From Ascidiimonas sp046199005 (GTDB lineage: Bacteria; Bacteroidota; Bacteroidia; Flavobacteriales; Flavobacteriaceae): a DNA stretch of 64,000 nucleotides. The number at the start of each line of letters is the position of its first letter. Positions within the stretch are counted from its first letter, which is position 1. Both the position numbers and the translations under genes were made by a program. Under the pieces are notes generated by a model. That model worked only from the letters and a program-made list of their open reading frames with translations. It was not told where the DNA came from and ran no database searches. This document shows positions 56,011 to 64,000 of this stretch, piece by piece. The stretch spans positions 1,488,001 through 1,552,000 of the forward strand of contig CP176050.1 of assembly GCA_046199005.1 (NCBI GenBank), read 5' to 3'.

Positions 56011-56040
56011 CTAAAACGTTCTTTAAATAACATAAAGTTA

Positions 56041-56210
56041 CTGCCTACATTGGTTTAATTTTTTGACAAACTCAACAAGTATCAATTAAAAAGGGTGAGT
56101 TTAGATTGTAAAAGCATGCCGTCTTCGAGCGGATCCTTGATCAGTCTGTTAGCCCTAAACCTGTTTTTTGGAGTTTGTACAAAACATCCAGTCCAATGTA
56201 GGCTTTTTTT
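56041..56210 (+). ncRNA. ssrS: 6S RNA
   Basis: The 170-nt stretch between zapA and rny has a perfect closing stem: GCCTACATTGG (56043-56053) pairs with CCAATGTAGGC (56193-56203), followed by a 7-T tail. Inside are further pairs such as AAACTC with GAGTTT. 6S RNA, a regulator that mimics an open promoter and traps RNA polymerase, sits downstream of zapA in many bacteria. Identity rests on location and stem layout, not on a covariance search. Confidence 0.82.
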
Positions 56211-56227
56211 ATATAAATACATAGACG

Positions 56228-57793
56228 ATGGACACTACAGCATTAATTGTAATTGCAGTAATAGGAGGAATAATAATTGGCTTTATTATCTCAAAATTAA
56301 TTGATAAGAACTCTGGATCAAAACTTATTTCTAACGCAAAAAAAGAAGCAGCTTCTGTTATCAAAGAGGCGAAACTAGAAGGAGAAAATATTAAAAAAGA
56401 CAAAATTCTACAAGCCAAGGAAAAATTTCTGGAACTGAAAGCAGAACATGAAAAGGTAATTAATTCTCGTGACAAAAAGATTGCCGATGCCGAAAAGAGA
56501 ACCAGAGATAAAGAATCTCAAATTACAGGCGAACTCAATAAAAATAAGAAGCTCAATAAGGAGATAGAGAATAAAATCAAGGATTATGATTACCGCATTG
56601 ATTTTCTCGAAAAGAAACAGGTCGAACTGGAAAAGCTTCACAAGAGTCAGGTAGAACAATTAGAAGTTATTTCGGGACTTTCTGCCGAAGAAGCAAAATC
56701 ACAGTTGGTAGAGTCTTTAAAGACCGATGCAAAAAGTGATGCAATGGCATACATCCAGAATAAAATGGAAGAGGCCAAACTTACAGCACAGCAAGAAGCC
56801 CGAAAAATAGTTATAAACACTATTCAACGAATAGGAACCGAAGAAGCCGTAGAGAATTGTGTCTCTGTTTTTAATCTGGAATCAGATGATGTAAAGGGAA
56901 GAATTATTGGTAGAGAAGGTAGAAATATACGAACGCTTGAGTCGGCTACAGGTGTTGAAATTATTGTTGATGACACGCCGGAAGCGATCATTCTTTCTTG
57001 TTTCGATTCTGTGCGAAGAGAAATAGCCCGATTGTCATTACACAAGCTTGTAACCGATGGGCGTATTCACCCGGCGCGAATTGAAGAAGTGGTGAAGAAA
57101 ACGACAAAACAGATCGAAGAAGAGATTATTGAAGTAGGAAAGCGTACCGTGATTGATCTGGGAATTCATGGATTGCATCCTGAGCTGATTAAAATGGTAG
57201 GACGAATGAAATACCGATCTTCATATGGGCAAAACCTTTTACAACATTCACGGGAAGTAGCGAAATTATGCGGAGTGATGGCAGCAGAGCTTGGAGTTAA
57301 TGCAAAATTAGCCAAGCGAGCCGGACTATTGCATGATATTGGAAAAGTGCCGGAAACAGAAACTGAAATGCCCCATGCTATTTTAGGTATGGAATTAGCA
57401 GAGAAATACGGTGAGAAACCAGATGTGGTAAACGCTATTGGTGCTCACCATGATGAAATCGAGATGAAATGTTTGCTGGCGCCTATTATACAGGTATGTG
57501 ATGCTGTAAGTGGTGCACGTCCTGGAGCGAGAAGACAGGTTCTAGATTCTTATATTCAAAGATTGAAGGATCTCGAAGATATTGCATTCGGATTCAATGG
57601 AGTAAAAAAGGCCTATGCTATTCAGGCAGGTCGGGAGCTTAGGGTGATCGTAGAAAGTGAAAAAGTTTCCGATGAGAAAGCATCAGAGCTCTCTTTTGAG
57701 ATCTCACAGAAAATACAAACGGATATGACCTATCCGGGTCAGGTGAAAATTACGGTAATACGGGAAACGCGAGCAGTGAATATAGCGAAGTAA
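56228..57793 (+). CDS. rny: ribonuclease Y
   Basis: A 521-residue membrane-anchored endoribonuclease that starts mRNA decay. Domains in order: N-terminal TM helix (ALIVIAVIGGIIIGFIIS), long coiled coil (about 40-200), KH domain (VKGRIIGREGRNIRTLESAT) and HD domain (GLLHDIGKVPETETEMPHAI with the HD metal-binding pair). Length is standard. It is followed by a bidirectional terminator. Confidence 0.96.
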   Translation: MDTTALIVIAVIGGIIIGFIISKLIDKNSGSKLISNAKKEAASVIKEAKLEGENIKKDKILQAKEKFLELKAEHEKVINSRDKKIADAEKRTRDKESQITGELNKNKKLNKEIENKIKDYDYRIDFLEKKQVELEKLHKSQVEQLEVISGLSAEEAKSQLVESLKTDAKSDAMAYIQNKMEEAKLTAQQEARKIVINTIQRIGTEEAVENCVSVFNLESDDVKGRIIGREGRNIRTLESATGVEIIVDDTPEAIILSCFDSVRREIARLSLHKLVTDGRIHPARIEEVVKKTTKQIEEEIIEVGKRTVIDLGIHGLHPELIKMVGRMKYRSSYGQNLLQHSREVAKLCGVMAAELGVNAKLAKRAGLLHDIGKVPETETEMPHAILGMELAEKYGEKPDVVNAIGAHHDEIEMKCLLAPIIQVCDAVSGARPGARRQVLDSYIQRLKDLEDIAFGFNGVKKAYAIQAGRELRVIVESEKVSDEKASELSFEISQKIQTDMTYPGQVKITVIRETRAVNIAK

Positions 57794-57810
57794 ACTTTCT
57801 AAAAGAGTAT

Positions 57811-57838
57811 AAAAAAGCCGGTAAATACCGGCTTTTTT
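57811..57838. terminator. bidirectional terminator between rny and the DUF349 gene
   Basis: AAGCCGGTA-aa-TACCGGCTT is flanked by A6 and T6, so it can act on both strands. It lies directly between the stops of two convergent genes. Confidence 0.9.
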
Positions 57839-57841
57839 GAT

Positions 57842-59920
57842 TTATTGGAGTGACTTTATTTGCTTTAGTTTTGCCTTTAGAAGCTCTAGATCCTTTTTAT
57901 GCTTGTCGATTTTTGAGATCACGTCTTTTACCATAGGATTGTCTTCCGAGGCATTTGAAAAGAACTGAAGGTTATTTTCTAACTGGCGGATTTCCGATTT
58001 CAGATCATCTATTTTTCTTCGGATAAAAACACGTTCATTGGTCAGTGCATAATCACTCTTGGAATTGGCAAGCTGCTCTAATTTATTCTCATATTTTAGC
58101 AGCTCCGCTTCATTCTTACTGATATCAATTTTACCGAACAAAGCATCGAGTATCTTATTGAATTTACCTTCAATATTCTTTTTATTGTAGGGGACGCGCC
58201 CGATCTCTTTCCACGAAGCGATATAGGTTTGAATTTGCTCCAGATCTTTTTCCTTATCCCCAGATAATTGATAACTTTTTAAGTCTTCCAGAAATTTCAC
58301 CTTTTTCTCATAAGCTTCCATTTCTTCTTTGTAGGCATCGTTTTTCTGAGCATGCAAGCGGTCAAAATAATGATTACAGGCATTTTTGAAGTCTTTCCAG
58401 ATCTTATCGGAAAATTTTCGAGGTACGTGACCTATTTTCTTCCAGTCGTTTTGAATCTTCTTCATGACAGGCGTTGTTTCGGCCCATTCTTCACTATCTT
58501 TCAAGGATTCTGCAAGTTTTACAAGCTCTAATTTTTTCTCATAGTTTAGATGCTGTTCTTTCTTTAGCCCTTTGTAAAAGGCATTTTTCTTGCGATTAAA
58601 AGTACGAACAGCCTCTTTAAATTCTGCCCATACTTTTTCATTCACCCGGTGTGGTACCTTGCCTGCATTAAAAAAGGATTCACGAAGCGCTTCAATTTCC
58701 CGTATCTGTTTTTGCCAGACACCATGAGAGGAAACTTCCTGGGCAGCGATTTCTTTGATCTTAGAAATAAGCTCATTTTTTTTCGCGAGATTCTCTTCAT
58801 AGATCTTATCGAGATTTTTGAAATAATCCTGTCGCTTTTCATGTATGACTTTGGTAGCTGCTTTAAAACGCTCCCAAACATCTTCCCGGTGCTCTCTGTC
58901 GACCGGTCCGATTTCTTCTTTCCAGATTCTATGTAATTCCTGTAATTCCCTGAAAGCTTTATTGAGATCGGTCTCTGTTGCGAGCTCCTGCGCTCTCAGA
59001 ATGATTTTTTCTTTTTCTTCTAAATTGTGTTTAAAGTCAAGATCTCTCAGGTCACGATTAATATCCAGAAAATCGTAAAATCGCTCTACATGATGATGAT
59101 ACGTTCTCCAGATATTGTTGTACTCCATTCGGGGTATAGGTCCGGCATGTTTCCATCGGTCCTGTAATTCTTTAAAGTGTTTGTAAGTAGTGTTGATGTT
59201 CTCCTCAACATTAATTAATCCTTTGAGCTCTTCAATGATATCCAACCGATTTGCAAGGTTGGTCTTGAGTTTGGATTCGAGATCCTTATAGTATTTATTA
59301 CGCTGGTCTCTATAATCCCGGTATAATTCATTAAAAATTATTTTAGGTGGATAATGAAAACTAAAGTCGATCTCGTTGCCCCCGTCATTTAGAAAATCTT
59401 CCTTTTTCTGCTCTAACAATTCCTGAAACTTAAGGTCAAATTCAGATTTGATTTGATCTACATGCGTTTTGATTGCCTGAATCTTTTCGTTTTTTAAAAG
59501 CTTTCTCAGTTCTTCTGAGAGCTGCTCCATAGTCATCGAATGGTAATCCAGTAAAGGAATTGTATGTCTGTCTTTTACAGCCTCGTCTTCCCCATCTTCG
59601 GCATTATTTTCGTCTATTTCGTCTTCTGCCTCCTTTTTAGAATCAGAAGAGCCAGGAGCCGCTACAGTAGCTGGAGTTTCTTCTTTTGCCGCTTCCATTG
59701 TTGGTTCATCATTAGAAGATGCTTCAGGAATGGCTTTGTTTTCTGAATTTGTATCTTCCGTTTCGGAATCCTTATTTTGAATGTTTTCGATGGTATTAGC
59801 TACGGAATCAGGTTCCTTGGTTTGATCGACAATATCACCGTTAGCGGGAGCCTCAGGTTCACTAAGGTTTTGTATGTCTTCACTTTTCGGAAGGTCTTTA
59901 TCCTTTTCCTCGTCTAACAT
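57842..59920 (-). CDS. DUF349-domain protein
   Basis: A 692-residue cytoplasmic protein. The first 120 residues are highly acidic and low complexity (rich in Glu, Asp, Ser, Pro and Ala). The rest is built of repeated DUF349 helical domains with patterns such as ELQDRWKHAGPIPRMEYNNI, ELHRIWKEEIGPVDREHRED, FFNAGKVPHRVNEKVWAEFK, NDWKKIGHVPRKFSDKIWKD and ASWKEIGRVPYNKKNIEGKF, then a coiled-coil C terminus. The function of DUF349 is not established. Confidence 0.92.
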   Translation of the reverse strand: MLDEEKDKDLPKSEDIQNLSEPEAPANGDIVDQTKEPDSVANTIENIQNKDSETEDTNSENKAIPEASSNDEPTMEAAKEETPATVAAPGSSDSKKEAEDEIDENNAEDGEDEAVKDRHTIPLLDYHSMTMEQLSEELRKLLKNEKIQAIKTHVDQIKSEFDLKFQELLEQKKEDFLNDGGNEIDFSFHYPPKIIFNELYRDYRDQRNKYYKDLESKLKTNLANRLDIIEELKGLINVEENINTTYKHFKELQDRWKHAGPIPRMEYNNIWRTYHHHVERFYDFLDINRDLRDLDFKHNLEEKEKIILRAQELATETDLNKAFRELQELHRIWKEEIGPVDREHREDVWERFKAATKVIHEKRQDYFKNLDKIYEENLAKKNELISKIKEIAAQEVSSHGVWQKQIREIEALRESFFNAGKVPHRVNEKVWAEFKEAVRTFNRKKNAFYKGLKKEQHLNYEKKLELVKLAESLKDSEEWAETTPVMKKIQNDWKKIGHVPRKFSDKIWKDFKNACNHYFDRLHAQKNDAYKEEMEAYEKKVKFLEDLKSYQLSGDKEKDLEQIQTYIASWKEIGRVPYNKKNIEGKFNKILDALFGKIDISKNEAELLKYENKLEQLANSKSDYALTNERVFIRRKIDDLKSEIRQLENNLQFFSNASEDNPMVKDVISKIDKHKKDLELLKAKLKQIKSLQ

Positions 59921-60026
59921 TTTAATAATGTTTTGGGTTCATGCATGCTTTCTTCATGAAAGATACTAACAACTGCGAACATGGCAAAGTATTTTGTACT
60001 TTCCGTCTAAACAAACAGCTATTCTC

Positions 60027-60785
60027 TTAAGGCTTTTGCCAGATGTTCCATGCCTTTTCTGCTTGCAATTCTAACATCCTAAGACCATTACAAATAGTGG
60101 CTCCCTGTTTTTTCCCTAACTTCAGGAACGTGGTTTCTGCGGGATTGTAGATGAGGTCATACAATACGTGTTTCGGGGTAATTACTTCGTAAGGTAATTC
60201 GGGTCGCTCTTCAATGTTAGGAAAGGTTCCTAAAGGTGTGCAGTTAATAATGATTTGATGTGCAGCCAGAAGGGCAGGAGTCAATTCGTTATAGGTAACC
60301 ACTTTATCAGAAGAATTTCTGGACACGAATTGATAGCTAATACCTTTTTTTTGAAGCACATAGGCTACTGCCTTTGAAGCCCCACCTGTTCCAAGAATGA
60401 GTGCATGGTTATGCCAGGGTTTAAGAAATGGAGTAAGGGAAGTCTCAAAACCATAACTATCTGTATTGTAGCCTGATAATAATCCCTGCTCAACCTTAAC
60501 GGTATTCACGGCACCTATTTGGGCAGCTTCCGGGTCAACTGAATGCAATAGCGGTATAATTTCTTCTTTGTACGGAATAGTAACATTAAATCCCCTTAAA
60601 TTGGGATGTACATTCAACACTTCCTGAAGCGCTTCTATATTCGAAAGATCAAAGTTTTGATAGTGATAATCCTTTAATCCTAATCTTTCAAATTTATCTT
60701 TAAAGTAACCGGCCGAAAAGGAATACGAAATATTTCTTCCAATTAAGCCATAAAGGTTTGTATTATTTTCTGGTTTGTTTTCCAT
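60027..60785 (-). CDS. aroE: shikimate dehydrogenase
   Basis: A 252-residue NADPH-dependent enzyme that reduces 3-dehydroshikimate to shikimate. I start at MENKPENNTNLYGLIGRNIS (60785), since the longer frame extends into DUF368 coding sequence. The substrate-site Lys is in FNVTIPYKEEIIP, Asp in NTDSYGFETSL and the nucleotide motif in LGTGGASKAVAYVL. Its first 23 nt overlap the end of the DUF368 gene. With aroK at 6842 this gives two shikimate-pathway genes in the window. Confidence 0.94.
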   Translation of the reverse strand: MENKPENNTNLYGLIGRNISYSFSAGYFKDKFERLGLKDYHYQNFDLSNIEALQEVLNVHPNLRGFNVTIPYKEEIIPLLHSVDPEAAQIGAVNTVKVEQGLLSGYNTDSYGFETSLTPFLKPWHNHALILGTGGASKAVAYVLQKKGISYQFVSRNSSDKVVTYNELTPALLAAHQIIINCTPLGTFPNIEERPELPYEVITPKHVLYDLIYNPAETTFLKLGKKQGATICNGLRMLELQAEKAWNIWQKP

Positions 60786-61779
60786 ACCAATCAAGTGCAA
60801 GCACAATAAGAATACCAAAAATAACAAATCCAATCGTGAACCAATTTTCCACTAAAGACATATCGGGAAGGTATCGCTTATAGTTTAAAAGAATTTTTTG
60901 ACCATTACTATCCAGAATAAACTGTGCCTGATCGTTAGTCATGTAGATCGCTTTTTTCCATGGCCATACAACTCCTAGAGAACCCGAAATGAAACCTATG
61001 ATCAAAGCGGTGGTAATGTGTTTGTAGTTTTTAAGTACAAAAGAAAGAAGATGTGAAAAGGTCACCAGCCCTGTAGCCGAACCCGCTGTAAAAACGGTGA
61101 GAATTACAAGGGTGTCTATTCGTTTTTCATTATGAACAAAACTAAAATCTCCTCTAAAAATATCAGCGATCGTATCGTAAAGGGCATTTACGGAATCTAC
61201 CAGCAGCAATACATAATTACCGAGCAGAATTAAAATGAACGACCCTGAAAGTCCTGGCAGGGTCATTCCGGAAACACTAATGATACCGCACAAATAAATG
61301 AATAAGAGGTTGGTGTTTTCTTTCGCAGGACTCAAAAAACTAATCGAAATTCCGATAGCTGCCCCTACGATGAGAGAAGATATTGTCTTTCGGTTCCAAT
61401 GATTAAAATCCTTTGAAATATAGTAGATAGAGCCAATGATCATACCAAAAAAACTGGCCCATACAAAGAGTTCTTTTTTCTCTATAAAGTAATCCAGGAT
61501 CTTGGAAACACTAAAATAACTTATTAGCATTCCAAAAAAAAGAAGGCTTAAAAAACGACCGTTCACATATTGAAAAAAACTTTTGAATCTACCATTGATC
61601 AATAGCTTAAATGCTTTCACATTTATTTTGCGAAGCGCATAGATGAACTCTTCGTAGAAACCTGCAACAAACGCTACAATGCCGCCAGATACACCGGGCA
61701 CTTTATTCGCCGCACCCATAGCAAGTCCTTTAATGACAAGGAAAATTTTATCTTGCAACGTGCGGGTGTGCTTGTCCAT
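60763..61779 (-). CDS. DUF368 protein, polyprenyl-phosphate transporter family (second copy)
   Basis: A 338-residue inner-membrane protein with about nine hydrophobic segments. The start MDKHTRTLQDKIF at 61779 lies just after the stop of the upstream copy. The signature GAANKVPGVSGGIVAFVAGF near the N terminus and SVSGMTLPGLSGSFILILLG in the middle define DUF368. Members (PopT) recycle undecaprenyl phosphate across the membrane for cell-wall and glycan synthesis. Its end overlaps aroE, suggesting co-translation. Confidence 0.92.
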   Translation of the reverse strand: MDKHTRTLQDKIFLVIKGLAMGAANKVPGVSGGIVAFVAGFYEEFIYALRKINVKAFKLLINGRFKSFFQYVNGRFLSLLFFGMLISYFSVSKILDYFIEKKELFVWASFFGMIIGSIYYISKDFNHWNRKTISSLIVGAAIGISISFLSPAKENTNLLFIYLCGIISVSGMTLPGLSGSFILILLGNYVLLLVDSVNALYDTIADIFRGDFSFVHNEKRIDTLVILTVFTAGSATGLVTFSHLLSFVLKNYKHITTALIIGFISGSLGVVWPWKKAIYMTNDQAQFILDSNGQKILLNYKRYLPDMSLVENWFTIGFVIFGILIVLALDWYGKQTRK

Positions 61780-61780
61780 C

Positions 61781-62746
61781 TTATGCCTTTGCTTTTTCAG
61801 CGATGCGTTCAAGAGAATAAATGGTAAGAAAACCTATTACCATAAGACCGGATGCCCATATCATTTTTGGATCTCCGTCATAGCTTAACGGTGAAATATT
61901 TTCCTGAAGTAATGGTTGTTTTTCACCATGTGAGTTCTCAAACCAACTCAACGTTTCTTTCCAGGGCCATATTTTGTTAAGTGAACCTATCATAAAGCCC
62001 GTAAGAACCGCCAGAGTTAAATTTTTATGGTTGCTAAACATCCAGTTCAGGATTTTAGAAAATGTTTTAATCCCTAAAATAGCTCCTATCACCAACGAAA
62101 AGAATTTGAGGGCAGCATCTATAAACTTATCCCAACTCAATTCAAGAACACTTTCAATAAAAAGGTTTACAGTATTTATTGCTGTGCTGTAAGCACCTAA
62201 TAGCACCAAAATAAACGCACCTGAAACACCAGGTAGTATCATGGCAATAATGGCAATAAAGCCACAAAAGAAAAGATAGTAAAAACTATCTGGAGAACTA
62301 GTGGGTTCAAGAATAGTCACCAAGTAGGAAACGATCGTGCCTGCGACAAGAAATAAAAAGACAGGAGCAGACCATTTTGTAATGCTTTTGCCTATGAGAA
62401 ATATACTTGCGATCACCAATCCAAAAAAGAAAGACCAAAGCATAATTGCTTCGTTTTCAAGAAGCCACTTGATTGCTTTTGCCAGAGATAATATGCTGAT
62501 AAAAATTCCTGAGAAAAGTGCTAATAAAAAACCTCCATTGATATTTTCCCACATTGAAACAAACCCTTGATTTTTCCAGAGCTTTACTGCGTTTAAACTT
62601 AGGTTACTAATGGTTTCTATCAGTTCTTCATAAATACCTGATATAAAAGCTATGGTTCCTCCAGAAACTCCCGGGACTACATCGGCAGCTCCCATGGCAA
62701 TACCTTTAAGGGAAATCATCGCATATTCTCTAAATGAACGCGGCAT
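61781..62746 (-). CDS. DUF368 protein, polyprenyl-phosphate transporter family (first copy)
   Basis: A 321-residue inner-membrane protein with the same layout as its downstream paralogue: GAADVVPGVSGGTIAFISGI at the N terminus and IAMILPGVSGAFILVLLGAY in the middle. The two genes are tandem, with a gap of about 1 nt, so they are either redundant or act together as undecaprenyl-phosphate carriers. It is the first gene of the DUF368-DUF368-aroE unit, or is read from the TPR gene upstream (33-nt gap). Confidence 0.92.
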   Translation of the reverse strand: MPRSFREYAMISLKGIAMGAADVVPGVSGGTIAFISGIYEELIETISNLSLNAVKLWKNQGFVSMWENINGGFLLALFSGIFISILSLAKAIKWLLENEAIMLWSFFFGLVIASIFLIGKSITKWSAPVFLFLVAGTIVSYLVTILEPTSSPDSFYYLFFCGFIAIIAMILPGVSGAFILVLLGAYSTAINTVNLFIESVLELSWDKFIDAALKFFSLVIGAILGIKTFSKILNWMFSNHKNLTLAVLTGFMIGSLNKIWPWKETLSWFENSHGEKQPLLQENISPLSYDGDPKMIWASGLMVIGFLTIYSLERIAEKAKA

Positions 62747-62779
62747 ACTTTTCTAATTAGCACGAACAAAAGTATGGAA

Positions 62780-64000
62780 TTATTGGAAAGAAGCGTTTTT
62801 AAATTCTGTTATAATATTCTTAACACTATTTCTGAGGAATACATCGGGAAAATGCACTTCTAAAATAGTAACTTTTTCGTAGTCGTTACGCAATGCATTT
62901 TTTAAATGAAACCTACCTTTCAGACTATCGGTGCTTGAATAATAGAATCCGGCAATCCGGTATTCAAGGACGGACTCATCAGGATAAAATTCCAATGCCT
63001 GCAATAAGATCGATATACCTGCCTGATATTCACCCAGCTTCGCTAAAACATCGCTCCACTGCGTCCAGGTTTCTAATTCATAATTACCCAGTTCTACCGA
63101 TTTCTTAAAGGCGTAATCTGCTTCCTCAAAAAAGTTCAGATGCAAATTAATTTTCGCCGAAAGCTTCCAGTACATTACATTTTCACTATCAATATTGATT
63201 GCTTTGTTAATGTAGTAACCAGCTTTTTGATAATTTTCCTGATTGAGATAGAAATGAGTTATAGCCAACCATCCCTTATCTAAAAGTGGGTCTTCATGAA
63301 CGGTCTTGTAATAAAATTTCTGAGCCAGTTCCAGGTTACCCAATTTTTCGTGACAATGCCCTATGCGTAAGTAAGCAAATGAGGTGGGATCGTCTAAAGA
63401 AAGTGATAACTCGTAGTTTTCGATCGCTTCATTATGTCTGTTTAATTTTTCGAGTACTTTACCTTTCTCTAAATATGCGCCTATAAAAGTATCATCTGAA
63501 ATTATGGCAAAATCAAAACTTGCGAGGGCTTCCTTGTACATTTTCTTTTCGAAGAACTGTTTTCCCAGCTGATGCCAGGCTACCTCACAATATGGATTAG
63601 TTTCCAGATATTCATTAAGAAAGTCGATCGCGCCATCAAAATCTTCAAGAAACTCAAAACAATACACTGAATTGTAGAGCGAGGCATAATCCTGAGGGTC
63701 CTCTTCCAGACATTTCATAAAATACTGTTTTGCCGATGCAAAATCGTCTATAAACAGATATTCCATGCCAATGAGTGAATAGATATCAGAAACATCGTCT
63801 GCGAATACGAGTGCAGTTTTCAGTAGTTCAATAGCCTTTTGATGATCGTCTTTTTTAGAATAGATGTTCGCTTTCTGTATATAGATCTCTTCGTTTGAAT
63901 GTTCGTAAGACAAAAGTTCGTTAAGCATGTTTTCTGCGGTCTCCAACTTATCCTCAAATACCAGAACCTCTATCTGAAGCAATTTGAGATTCGTAGAATC
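62780..64000 (-). CDS. tetratricopeptide-repeat protein (5' end outside window)
   Basis: At least 406 residues of a TPR protein; the frame is open to the last base of the window, so the N terminus lies outside, and the TTG at 63982 is not taken as its start. Repeats of about 34 residues are seen throughout (for example AIELLKTALVFADDVSDIYS, SAKQYFMKCLEEDPQDYASL, ALASFDFAIISDDTFIGAYL, AIENYELSLSLDDPTSFAYL). TPR domains mediate protein contacts; the specific function is unknown. It lies 33 nt upstream of the DUF368 genes on the same strand. Confidence 0.9.
   Translation of the reverse strand, partial: DSTNLKLLQIEVLVFEDKLETAENMLNELLSYEHSNEEIYIQKANIYSKKDDHQKAIELLKTALVFADDVSDIYSLIGMEYLFIDDFASAKQYFMKCLEEDPQDYASLYNSVYCFEFLEDFDGAIDFLNEYLETNPYCEVAWHQLGKQFFEKKMYKEALASFDFAIISDDTFIGAYLEKGKVLEKLNRHNEAIENYELSLSLDDPTSFAYLRIGHCHEKLGNLELAQKFYYKTVHEDPLLDKGWLAITHFYLNQENYQKAGYYINKAINIDSENVMYWKLSAKINLHLNFFEEADYAFKKSVELGNYELETWTQWSDVLAKLGEYQAGISILLQALEFYPDESVLEYRIAGFYYSSTDSLKGRFHLKNALRNDYEKVTILEVHFPDVFLRNSVKNIITEFKNASFQ

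Noticed and set aside
63980..63982. TTG as start of the TPR protein
   Set aside because: The frame stays open to the end of the window, so the true start lies outside.

Overview
The window is a chromosomal segment of a marine-type member of the Flavobacteriaceae (Bacteroidota). The evidence is an AT-rich genome with almost no Shine-Dalgarno sequences, several promoters of the Bacteroidota type (TTG, 19-21 nt, TAnnTTTG), and a 16S rRNA 3' end of the CACCTCCTTTCT form. Lineage-typical genes point the same way: a type IX secretion C-terminal sorting domain, an FKBP lipoprotein, a DUF6048/DUF6452 pair beside rlmD, a split transketolase, DUF349 and DUF368 proteins, and a Tgt lacking the usual zinc cysteines. 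I do not name a genus.

Layout. 1-2440: the C-terminal part of aconitase, then two tandem TlpA-like thioredoxins, one of which has lost both active-site cysteines. 2443-6230: a minus-strand carotenoid operon made of a MerR/cobalamin-binding (CarH-like) regulator, crtI, crtB and crtZ, with a clear promoter. 6372-6762: tRNA-Leu and two identical tRNA-Lys genes. 6842-10110: aroK, a phosphoribosyltransferase/methyltransferase/S4 operon, an FKBP lipoprotein, and a small unlisted gene for a Cys-rich peptide with a double-glycine leader. 10472-22270: an outer-membrane barrel, split transketolase, tgt-LptF/G-EamA, accA, dnaB and assorted housekeeping genes. 22385-25654: the thrS-infC-rpmI-rplT translation operon; infC appears to start at a non-canonical AUA (or AUU) codon.

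25840-31857 is a complete rRNA operon: two tandem promoters, 16S, tRNA-Ile(GAU), tRNA-Ala(UGC), 23S and 5S, then a terminator. It is unusual in two places. The 16S-23S spacer carries a hairpin element flanked by a duplication of the tRNA-Ile 3' end. Directly before the 5S gene lies a tandem array of four 63-bp units, each made of the 5' end of 5S rRNA plus a TCCCGA...TCGGGA hairpin.

31936-64000 holds mostly housekeeping and envelope genes: membrane proteins, a ZIP transporter, RNA methyltransferases (THUMP type and RlmD), ornithine aminotransferase with a four-cysteine insertion, a T9SS cargo protein, a cysteine desulfurase, a TonB-dependent receptor, an M23 peptidase, a coiled-coil gene plus zapA, a 6S RNA, RNase Y, a DUF349 protein, aroE overlapping two tandem DUF368 (polyprenyl-phosphate transporter family) genes, and the C-terminal part of a TPR protein.

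No prophage, CRISPR array, insertion sequence or classical defence island is visible. The strongest candidates for something new are the orphan Cys-rich leader peptide at 9934-10110 and the 5S-fragment repeat array at 31458-31729.
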